Of a stretch of 38,384 bases of DNA, positions 32,713 to 38,384 are shown piece by piece. A program made the position numbers and the translations under genes. The stretch is from a virus. Within the stretch, counting starts at the first letter, position 1. Each line of letters starts with the position of its first letter. The DNA is taken from IMG/VR virus record IMGVR_UViG_3300048011_000498, positions 1 through 38,384 of that record; one strand, written 5' to 3'. The notes below the pieces were generated by a model that worked only from the letters and a program-made list of their open reading frames with translations, searched no databases and was not told the DNA's origin.

Positions 32713-33353
32713 ATTGTTTTCCAAGTAGACCCAGTTGATTGATCTTTCCTACGTAAAAATTTTCTAGTTTGCACATCAAAGATATCGCCTGTAGCAAATC
32801 CATTAATAATACATTCGCCGTCATCTAAAAAGTCTACAGTGTAACCTTCCTTTGATGCAAAATCAAATTTTTCAGAATTATAACCTATAAACACAGGTGG
32901 TGGCTGTTCAGTCATTCCGTACCAGTTAGCAACGATACCAACACCTTTAGCAAGAAAGTCATTAATCATTTCTTGTGGCACAGGCCCGCTTCCGGTAACC
33001 ATGTAACGAACACTAGACATGTCAAGATTGTTCCATTCGTTTACTTCTTTAAGTAATTCCCAGTGTCTAGGAATAAGTGCAATGTATGTTGGATTTATTT
33101 GTTTAAATTTTTCTATATAACTAGCAGCCTCAAACTTAGCTGATACTAACTGAGCGCCGGCTCTATAGGCTGGCATTGCTGTTATAGTATAGTGAGCTAT
33201 TGTATTTGCTGGAAACACGTCTAATACAATGTCGTTACTAGTAAGCCCAATTTCTTCTATAGATTTTTGTATGCATGACTCGATATATTCCCAAGAGTGA
33301 ATTACTGTCTTAGGTGCTTTTGTTGTTCCGGAAGTTAATAAAGTTAATGACAT
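32709..33353 (-). CDS. Miniature ANL-superfamily AMP-ligase-like protein
   Basis: 214 residues holding a compact adenylate-forming core: TSGTTKAPKTVIHS (P-loop, A3), PRHWELL, VTGSGPVP, NWYGMTEQPP (A5) and a TGD motif (FATGDIFD, A7). The normal ~150-residue N-terminal lobe and the C-terminal swinging domain with the A10 Lys are missing; full enzymes exceed 450 residues. It could still activate a carboxylate, or may only bind ATP or acyl groups. First gene after the terminator at 33371; CATATATA lies five bases before the ATG. Confidence 0.75.
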   Translation of the reverse strand: MSLTLLTSGTTKAPKTVIHSWEYIESCIQKSIEEIGLTSNDIVLDVFPANTIAHYTITAMPAYRAGAQLVSAKFEAASYIEKFKQINPTYIALIPRHWELLKEVNEWNNLDMSSVRYMVTGSGPVPQEMINDFLAKGVGIVANWYGMTEQPPPVFIGYNSEKFDFASKEGYTVDFLDDGECIINGFATGDIFDVQTRKFLRRKDQSTGSTWKTI

Positions 33354-33358
33354 AATAA

Positions 33359-33366
33359 TATATATG
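33359..33366 (-). promoter_or_regulatory. Weak late-type octamer CATATATA, leaderless spacing
   Basis: Minus-strand CATATATA followed by TTATT and ATG 33353. It sits just after the upstream terminator. Confidence 0.4.
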
Positions 33367-33370
33367 CAGT

Positions 33371-33399
33371 CAAAAAAATACCAGCTCTAAGACTGGCAT
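33371..33399 (-). terminator. Intrinsic terminator after tail-fibre-like gene
   Basis: Minus strand ATGCCAG / eight-base loop / CTGGTAT followed by TTTTTTG: a 7-bp stem (one G-U) and a T run. The opposite strand also ends in TTTATTTT, so it may work both ways. It separates phage structural genes from the island. Confidence 0.75.
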
Positions 33400-33421
33400 T
33401 TTATTTTAATATTTTAAGCTA

Positions 33422-34483
33422 TTAATTTAAGTTAGCCCAGCCGGTTATAGTACCATCTGTATTGCCTTGAAACTTGGCAACATCAGTTACGAACACTATC
33501 ATTCCTGCTTCGGGTGCAGTAATTAGTGCATCTCTTGCTGTTGTATCGGCTACAACAATCATTTTAAATATTGGACCTTCTAATGCACCGTCACCTCTGA
33601 GCGTCATGTGATTAAACCCAGTCGGATCGCCATTTTGTCGTAGTAAAGTTCCTTTTCCGTCACCAGCATTAGCCATTAAACGCAGCCCTGATTTAGGATA
33701 TGTTTCACTAAAGTTTGCACCAGCGTCCCAAAATGTTTGTTGTATTGATCCTAATACCTGAGATCCGTTATTTAAACCTCGTACTTTTAACGCACCGATA
33801 ATATCGCCAGCTATGGTATCTTGTGGATTATCTAAAGTTCCTTTAGAACTATCTAAACTCAAAGATGACTCACCTCCAAACTCTCCGCTAGTAATACCCG
33901 AGATTGATAATGCAGTCCCAGCGGCACCGCTTTCTATTACAATCTTATCATAATCAGCTTGTATTAAGTTAGTATTTAATGATGCAGCAGTAATAGTATT
34001 GTTTATGCCATCTACGAGTATAGATGAATCATCACCAAACACACTGCCAATTAGTTCCCCTGTTACGTTACCGTCTACATTGCCGGTAAGATTGCCATAA
34101 AATCCACCGAAAAAATCGCCATAAAACGAAGAAGTGGAACCGTCTACTATTACTACACTATCGTCGCTCACAATGTTTATATTGTAATTGCTGCCATCTA
34201 TAACGCCATCCCCTCCGACGGCGATTGGCATTGGTTCCCATTTACTATCAACACTATTCCAAGTTAACACATCACCGTCTGCTATGCCTGTAACGTCTGT
34301 GTCAGTTAGTGCGGCTAATGTAGTTGCACCGCCGCTTCCTGTTCCTGTGACTAAAGTACCGCCAGCAGTTGTGCCGTCACCTACATATAGTAGTTTGGTA
34401 TCAATAGTGTAAATTAACTCACCTTGTAAGGGTGTTATTAGCAAGCGCTCTGCATCTGTGCCGCGTCTTAGACGTAATGCCAT
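33422..34483 (-). CDS. Tail-fibre-like structural protein
   Basis: 353 residues. The N-terminus RLRRGTDAERLLITPLQGE followed by YTIDT and LYVGDGTTAGG is the head seen on many phage tail fibre and tropism-determinant proteins. The middle (about 115-150) has short Gly/Phe and G-N-x-T-G repeats (YGNLTGNVDGNVTGELIG). The C-terminal part is Gly/Asp-rich with no clear receptor domain. Probably part of the virion's host-contact apparatus. AGGAG precedes the ATG, and an exact minus TATAAATA (34514-34521) gives it a classic late promoter with a ~30-base leader. It is the first virion-type gene beside the tailoring island. Confidence 0.72.
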   Translation of the reverse strand: MALRLRRGTDAERLLITPLQGELIYTIDTKLLYVGDGTTAGGTLVTGTGSGGATTLAALTDTDVTGIADGDVLTWNSVDSKWEPMPIAVGGDGVIDGSNYNINIVSDDSVVIVDGSTSSFYGDFFGGFYGNLTGNVDGNVTGELIGSVFGDDSSILVDGINNTITAASLNTNLIQADYDKIVIESGAAGTALSISGITSGEFGGESSLSLDSSKGTLDNPQDTIAGDIIGALKVRGLNNGSQVLGSIQQTFWDAGANFSETYPKSGLRLMANAGDGKGTLLRQNGDPTGFNHMTLRGDGALEGPIFKMIVVADTTARDALITAPEAGMIVFVTDVAKFQGNTDGTITGWANLN

Positions 34484-34494
34484 GTGTATACTCC

Positions 34495-34540
34495 TAGAAT
34501 ATCTTATTACTTGTATTTATACAAATTTTAAGATATCCTA
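34495..34540. repeat. Nested palindrome around a late promoter
   Basis: Arms TAGAATATCTTA (34495-34506) and TAAGATATCCTA (34529-34540) pair over 12 bases with one mismatch. The smaller palindrome TTGTAT-TT-ATACAA (34512-34525) lies within and contains the TATAAATA octamer. Confidence 0.6.
34514..34521 (-). promoter_or_regulatory. T4-type late promoter octamer TATAAATA
   Basis: Exact minus-strand TATAAATA, 30 bases before ATG 34483 of the tail-fibre-like gene, which carries AGGAG. Confidence 0.7.
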
Positions 34541-34545
34541 AATGT

Positions 34546-34863
34546 TTATTTTCTTTTCTTCATAAAACTCTTGGTTCTACGCTTAACATCATCGACTACT
34601 TTAGTAGTATTAAGTCTAAAGTCAACGTGTGAAATTTCATCGTTATATTCTGCTAAGAATGTTTCAAGACTACTTTCTATTGCAGATACATCATCTGATC
34701 GATTAATGCTATTTTTATTCAAATCAATTTCCCAAATTTTACCATCGTGAAAATGCACATGAACAGTGCTGATATATTCAATCGGAACTGCTTGAATTTC
34801 AACGTCTTCAAATATTTCAGGCCAATGCTTAATTACTTCAGGGGGAAGTTTATTTTTAGGCAC
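34546..34863 (-). CDS. Conserved-looking phage protein of unknown function
   Basis: 105 residues, acidic with a strongly basic tail (KRRTKSFMKKRK). No domain is recognised. An aromatic/His strand (VHVHFHDGKIWEIDL) and a helical second half suggest a small folded protein. It overlaps the upstream gene by 8 bases, within the minus-strand core block. The basic end could bind nucleic acid or another acidic protein, but this is a guess. Confidence 0.7.
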   Translation of the reverse strand: MPKNKLPPEVIKHWPEIFEDVEIQAVPIEYISTVHVHFHDGKIWEIDLNKNSINRSDDVSAIESSLETFLAEYNDEISHVDFRLNTTKVVDDVKRRTKSFMKKRK

Positions 34864-35482
34864 TTTGTGCTGTCTTTTTTGTAGATGTTTTCTTTTTAGT
34901 CGGAACTAATTCTTCAGCTTGTCTGCGCAACTCAGCTGCTTCTTTGCTCAAACGATCTGCATCACTACGGAATTTTTTAGCAAGTGCTTCGTCGGTAATC
35001 ACACCTTCTTCTGCAACAGGTGCAACACTAGGAGCAGCAGCTGCCATTTCACTAGCAGTCATTGCTGGAGCATTTGATGGTTGTACAGTTTGACCGTCTG
35101 GGCCTTTTATAGCTAAATCTGCAACTGTTACGCCTTTTTGTTGCGCAATAGCTTCATTGAGCTCGCTTAGTTTAATACTAGTGTTTTGATTAGGAATCAT
35201 TTCAACTTCGCTGGTCTTTAGTTTAACCATCTTGCCAGTTGTATGAAAACGTGCAAGCATATTACTACCGTCTGATAGTTGTGTACGCATCATAACAGTT
35301 GCTAAATCGTCTGCTTCTTGACCTGATGGAGATTCGACTAACTTGATCAGCGCATCGTGATCGCCTGCTTCTAAATTTTCTGTTGTTACTACTACACAGT
35401 TATCAGGCTCACCTGGTACTACTTTGTATGCAACAATTACTCTACGTTTGTTATTAGCCATGCGGCCTACGTGCTTTAACAT
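34856..35482 (-). CDS. Phage protein of unknown function with Lys-rich C-terminus
   Basis: 208 residues. AAGGAG six bases upstream supports ATG 35482, although the in-frame ATG at 35461 is possible. The N-terminal ~90 residues look globular (YKVVPGEPDNCVVVTTENL). An Ala/Pro-rich linker (APSVAPVAEEG, about 140-160) leads to a charged helix (SDADRLSKEAAELRRQAEEL) and a Lys/Thr-rich end (KKKTSTKKTAQ). Function unknown; placed with the core genes of the phage. Confidence 0.72.
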   Translation of the reverse strand: MLKHVGRMANNKRRVIVAYKVVPGEPDNCVVVTTENLEAGDHDALIKLVESPSGQEADDLATVMMRTQLSDGSNMLARFHTTGKMVKLKTSEVEMIPNQNTSIKLSELNEAIAQQKGVTVADLAIKGPDGQTVQPSNAPAMTASEMAAAAPSVAPVAEEGVITDEALAKKFRSDADRLSKEAAELRRQAEELVPTKKKTSTKKTAQSA

Positions 35483-35483
35483 A

Positions 35484-35711
35484 TTATGCTCCTTGTGCTG
35501 TTTGATTTTGCGCTACTGCTGCTAAAAATGCTTCTAACTTAGCATAAGTTTGTCCTACAGTCATCATTTCATTTGGCTTAAATGCGCCACGCTGACTAGC
35601 AACATCAATGATGCTCTTTAGTGCTTGCAAGTCCTGTACAGTTAGATCAGGACCTTGTGCTTCAGTAGCTGCTTCTGGTGCAGTTGCTTCAACATCTTTT
35701 TCTTCGCTCAT
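35484..35711 (-). CDS. Small acidic phage protein of unknown function
   Basis: 75 residues, Ala/Glu-rich at the N-terminus with a helical remainder (LQALKSIIDVASQRGAFKP, then QTYAKLEAFLAAVAQ). AAGGAG precedes its ATG. It abuts the next gene with 1 base between. Proteins of this size and composition are common next to the VWA/MoxR block in marine T4-like phages, but I cannot name it. Confidence 0.65.
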   Translation of the reverse strand: MSEEKDVEATAPEAATEAQGPDLTVQDLQALKSIIDVASQRGAFKPNEMMTVGQTYAKLEAFLAAVAQNQTAQGA

Positions 35712-35748
35712 AATTATCTCCTTGTTATATTATATATGCGCAGTTTAT

Positions 35749-36030
35749 TTATTTGTACTTTAAATGTGGACAAGCTAACATGAAATAACTCATGTCTTTT
35801 GTTTCTTCAAACCCCACAGTTAATACTTGTACTAACTTGTTATCGCTATCTAAACTTACATTTTTACCAGCATAAAATCTGTTCTTTAGGTTTTGTTTAA
35901 TCCACTTAATTAAACTTTCTTCTAAATTATATTTCATTGGTAAGTTAACATACTCGAAGTGAGGCGGAGCCGATTTGACTTGCCTCACTTCAAAAACGTT
36001 TAACGGATTTGGGGTTTTATTCTTAATCAT
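35749..36030 (-). CDS. Small phage protein of unknown function
   Basis: 93 residues, basic, with LEESLIKWIKQNLKNRFYAG as the clearest helix and alternating strands after it. No domain recognised. It overlaps the VWA/metallopeptidase gene by 4 bases (ATGA), with GAGG upstream, so it belongs to that transcript. Confidence 0.65.
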   Translation of the reverse strand: MIKNKTPNPLNVFEVRQVKSAPPHFEYVNLPMKYNLEESLIKWIKQNLKNRFYAGKNVSLDSDNKLVQVLTVGFEETKDMSYFMLACPHLKYK

Positions 36031-37337
36031 GCAGCCTCATCATAGTGTACTGAAGTGCCAAACGGACTTTGTAAACCTTTGTCTCGGTTTGAGTGAATAA
36101 CAAAAACTGTATCACAGTAGTCTGGATCGCCCCAACTATCCCAAGCATAGCCATCTGTAAACATAATCAGCTTCTTAGGAACATAGTCCTGCTCTTTCAT
36201 ATATGTCCAGTTAGCCATAAAGTCAGTGCCACCACCGCCCATTAGTTGATAGTCCAGCAAGTCTTTGCCGTCATTGGCTTCGAAGTCCTCTTCGTTATAT
36301 ACTCTAGTGTCGAAGCACCATACTTTAATATTGTAGTCTGGAAACTCTTCCATAATGCCTTTGACTTCACCTAAGAAGTCTTTGCCTTGCACTTCACCAA
36401 TTGATCCACTCATGTCTATACAAACAGCAACATCAATAGTGTCTTGAAAGTCCATACTAGGTAAAATAGCACCGCTCATTTGTCCTTTGCGTGAAGGACG
36501 ACTAAATGTGTAATCGCTTCGAATTGAACTCTGTACCGACTGACGAATAATTTCACGCCAGTTCATCTTAGGTTCTGTAAGCTCTTTGATCATACGTTGT
36601 ACAGCGCCTGGAACATTGCCTGCACCTGCACTCTGTGCTGCTGAGATCATGTTTTCTTTGATCTCATCTTTAATTTGCTTCATGTCTTCTTTAGAATATT
36701 TAGGCTTACTTTTACTTGTAGCATTGCCGTTGCCATCTTCGCCTACGTCACCGTCTGAACTACCTTCGTCACCTTCGTCCATGTCGAGGTGTTCGTCCAG
36801 CATTTCGCCAAGTTGCTTCAAGTACTCTTCGCCATTCTTTTTAGCTTCTTCATATACATCATCGTATACTTCTTCACTAGTCCAACCTTCGTATTTAAAG
36901 TCTTGATAGCAGCTTACAATACTTGGAATAGTGCCGATGCGATCTCGCACAAGCGTATTGTTTACAATGTAGTCTGCACTAATGTTATAGATCATAGGGT
37001 TGCGATCTTCACGACGCCCTAAGTGATCAAATACCATGTGTAGAATTTCGTGTGCAACAACAAACTCAATTTCTTTATTGTTCATTGCATTAAAAAATTG
37101 TGTGTTGTAATAAAGATTGCGACCATCTACAGCCGCAGTAGGCAACCAGTCATCAGCAGCAATAATCTTTAAACGTGTAGCCATGTTGCCAAAGAAAGGG
37201 TGACGTAATAACAGGCCAATACGTGCAGTAATAATACGGTCCATAACTTCTACACGCATTATTTCTAATGCTTCAGGAGTAATATCTGGATCAGGAGTAA
37301 AGTTTTTTAGTTTACTTGCTGTGTCTTTAGTAGCCAT
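36027..37337 (-). CDS. HExxH metallopeptidase-like protein with VWA-like domain
   Basis: 436 residues from ATG 37337; AAGGG lies eight bases upstream, and GTG 37346 / ATG 37343 are too close to it. The N-terminal half has HEILHMVFDH (96-105), a zinc-site motif. An acidic low-complexity linker spans about 170-200. The C-terminal half has a VWA-like MIDAS (CIDMSGSIG, near residue 308) with a GGGGTDF and a TDGY segment. This two-part layout (VWA-like, DUF2201 type) is paired with MoxR ATPases in T4-like phages and bacteria, where the pair is thought to remodel metal-dependent complexes. Its own consensus sigma70 promoter is at 37369. Confidence 0.85.
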   Translation of the reverse strand: MATKDTASKLKNFTPDPDITPEALEIMRVEVMDRIITARIGLLLRHPFFGNMATRLKIIAADDWLPTAAVDGRNLYYNTQFFNAMNNKEIEFVVAHEILHMVFDHLGRREDRNPMIYNISADYIVNNTLVRDRIGTIPSIVSCYQDFKYEGWTSEEVYDDVYEEAKKNGEEYLKQLGEMLDEHLDMDEGDEGSSDGDVGEDGNGNATSKSKPKYSKEDMKQIKDEIKENMISAAQSAGAGNVPGAVQRMIKELTEPKMNWREIIRQSVQSSIRSDYTFSRPSRKGQMSGAILPSMDFQDTIDVAVCIDMSGSIGEVQGKDFLGEVKGIMEEFPDYNIKVWCFDTRVYNEEDFEANDGKDLLDYQLMGGGGTDFMANWTYMKEQDYVPKKLIMFTDGYAWDSWGDPDYCDTVFVIHSNRDKGLQSPFGTSVHYDEAA

Positions 37338-37368
37338 TGTCATCACCCTTTTGTTAACTTATACATAT

Positions 37369-37396
37369 ATTATAGCATCTTTAGTATATATGTCAA
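37369..37396 (-). promoter_or_regulatory. Consensus sigma70 promoter (TTGACA-N16-TATAAT)
   Basis: Minus strand TTGACA (37396-37391), 16-base spacer, TATAAT (37374-37369): host-type early promoter. It gives a leader of about 25 bases with AAGGG before ATG 37337. Confidence 0.82.
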
Positions 37397-37409
37397 CCGT
37401 TATTTGAAT

Positions 37410-37444
37410 CAAAAGAACGGACGAGCTCAAAAGAACCCGTCCGT
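37410..37444 (-). terminator. Intrinsic terminator after MoxR gene
   Basis: Minus strand ACGGACGGGTTC-TTTT-GAGCTCGTCCGT: a 12-bp stem (two G-U pairs) with a TTTT loop, then TTCTTTTG. It lies six bases after the MoxR stop codon and just upstream of the consensus promoter for the VWA gene. Confidence 0.85.
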
Positions 37445-37450
37445 TTTGTA

Positions 37451-38384
37451 TTAAGCAGCGTTTGCAGCCTTAATATATTTGCCATAACGATCGTGGAACT
37501 CATCAAAGCACTCCACTTCGTCTGGATCAATGGGCAACCCATACTGTGTTAGTGCGAGCTTAATGCCCATAACAACTAGTTCAGTATCGAAATTGTCCAT
37601 CGAAAAGCGTAGGAAGTTGTTGACTTTATCGTCAAACTTCTTATCGCCACTATCACAGGCTTCTTTAAGTTCGTAGCAGAGTGAAACAGTTAAGGAATAC
37701 ATTGCACTGATTTCTTTAGTTTTCAGCTCTTTTACTTTGCCTGTTAAAATGTCAGTAGGGTTAGGCATGCTAGACGCAACTTTACGGTGCGCCATAAATT
37801 TGACAGCCAATCCTTCGCCTACTGCACCAGCTACAAGATCTGTAGTGGTGTTTTCGTCTAGGGCATCTTCTAGCAATTCGCTAACAAATGACCAAGAACG
37901 AGGTGTTGCAAACGAACGACTTGAACTTTTAGGATCAAAGTCATACAAGTCCTTCTTTGCAAATGTCAAGTAACCTACAACGTCTGTGTGCTCGTTGTTA
38001 GCAACAGCCCAGCTAAACCAGTCATCAAAGCTAACAGCAAGTTCCAAGTGAATAAATCGGTTAGCTAACGGAGCAGGCATACGATAAGTAACACCTTTGT
38101 CTGCTTCGCGGTTACCTGCCGCAACAATCATAACATTGTCTGGCAGCTTGTAAGTACCAACACGACGGTTAAGAATGAGCTGGTATGCTGCCGCTTGTAC
38201 GCTAGGTGCCGCAGAGTTCATTTCGTCTAGGAACAATACAATGTTGTCATATTGTGCCGCAAATTCTTCGCTTGGAAGTTCGCTAGGAGCACCCCAAACC
38301 ATTGCGCTTGAGTTGCTGTCAAAGTAAGGAATACCTTTAATGTCTGTAGGTTCCCAAAGACTCAAACGGATGTCAATTAAGTGT
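37451..38384 (-). CDS. MoxR-type AAA+ ATPase, 5' end outside window
   Basis: About 311 residues are visible; the frame is open to the window end. Walker B is NIVLFLDEMN, sensor 1 is MIVAAGNREAD and the arginine-finger region is PAPLANRFIHLEL. The Walker A part lies beyond the window. The upstream in-frame residues (IDIRLSLWEPTDIKGIPYFD) fit this family, so the TTG at 38365 is not the start. MoxR proteins are chaperone-like ATPases that act with VWA partners, and the VWA-like gene lies directly downstream but under its own promoter, after a terminator. Confidence 0.87.
   Translation of the reverse strand, partial: HLIDIRLSLWEPTDIKGIPYFDSNSSAMVWGAPSELPSEEFAAQYDNIVLFLDEMNSAAPSVQAAAYQLILNRRVGTYKLPDNVMIVAAGNREADKGVTYRMPAPLANRFIHLELAVSFDDWFSWAVANNEHTDVVGYLTFAKKDLYDFDPKSSSRSFATPRSWSFVSELLEDALDENTTTDLVAGAVGEGLAVKFMAHRKVASSMPNPTDILTGKVKELKTKEISAMYSLTVSLCYELKEACDSGDKKFDDKVNNFLRFSMDNFDTELVVMGIKLALTQYGLPIDPDEVECFDEFHDRYGKYIKAANAA

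Noticed and set aside
10-33353. A bacterial biosynthetic gene cluster
   Set aside because: Late promoter octamers, gene overlap, the adjoining phage structural and MoxR/VWA block and absence of carrier proteins, exporters or regulators fit a phage better.
1-38384. CRISPR arrays, tRNA or rRNA genes, insertion sequences
   Set aside because: No regularly spaced repeats, cloverleaf-like segments, rRNA-like blocks or transposase motifs were seen on either strand by reading.

Overview
This window looks like part of the genome of a marine T4-like (Myovirus-type) phage. That reading rests on four things: (1) the right end carries the core block common in marine T4-like phages (MoxR-type AAA+ ATPase, HExxH/VWA-like protein, small conserved unknowns, and a tail-fibre-like protein with the phage RLRRGT...GELIYTID...LYVGDGT head); (2) T4-type late promoter octamers (TATAAATA and close variants) sit in nearly every short intergenic gap; (3) genes overlap or abut almost throughout and no gap exceeds about 120 bases; (4) there are no tRNAs, rRNAs, IS elements or bacterial housekeeping genes. 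The DNA is AT-rich. The host cannot be read from the sequence.

Layout. About 10-33353 is an accessory island of some 39 genes arranged as short cassettes of alternating strand. Plus 10-10514: twitch-type radical SAM, SGNH remnant and SGNH protein, GT9-like transferase, B12-type radical SAM, then after a consensus sigma70 promoter a GT-A-like transferase, four radical SAM genes and a methyltransferase. Minus 10498-13328: QueC-like PP-loop ATPase and two radical SAM genes. Plus 13383-15589: 2OG oxygenase and second B12-type radical SAM. 15586-17875: small AspH-like oxygenases around a kinase-like protein. Plus 17952-21461: flavin halogenase, SDR, methyltransferase, AspH-like oxygenase. Minus 21458-25679: three oxygenases and two Tes/MJ0619-like radical SAM genes. 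25706-28100: P4H-like oxygenase, methyltransferase, third Tes-like radical SAM. Plus 28164-30152: kinase-like, GNAT-like, methyltransferase. Minus 30124-31663: TauD-like and CatB-like hexapeptide transferase. Plus 31704-32712: two more oxygenases. Minus 32709-33353: a miniature AMP-ligase. A terminator then separates the phage core, 33422-38384, all minus strand.

Counting motifs, the island has 12 radical SAM proteins (CX3CX2C), 12 non-haem Fe(II)/2OG-type proteins (HxD/E...H), four class I methyltransferases, one flavin-dependent halogenase-like protein, one SDR, two acyltransferase-like proteins, two glycosyltransferase-like proteins and one adenylating enzyme. This is a tailoring repertoire of the kind seen in natural-product or surface-glycan pathways, carried by a phage next to a tail-fibre-like gene. 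The substrate is not visible. A cell-surface or virion glycan, lipid, nucleotide or peptide are all possible; no RiPP precursor was found.

The main regulatory observation is that nine genes at the head of cassettes have an octamer of form nRTAWRTA exactly five bases before ATG and no clear Shine-Dalgarno. If T4-like late transcription geometry applies, their mRNAs begin at the start codon (leaderless). A tenth gene (4836) has a perfect TTGACA-N17-TATAAT with the same five-base gap. Other cassettes have the octamer further upstream plus a normal Shine-Dalgarno.
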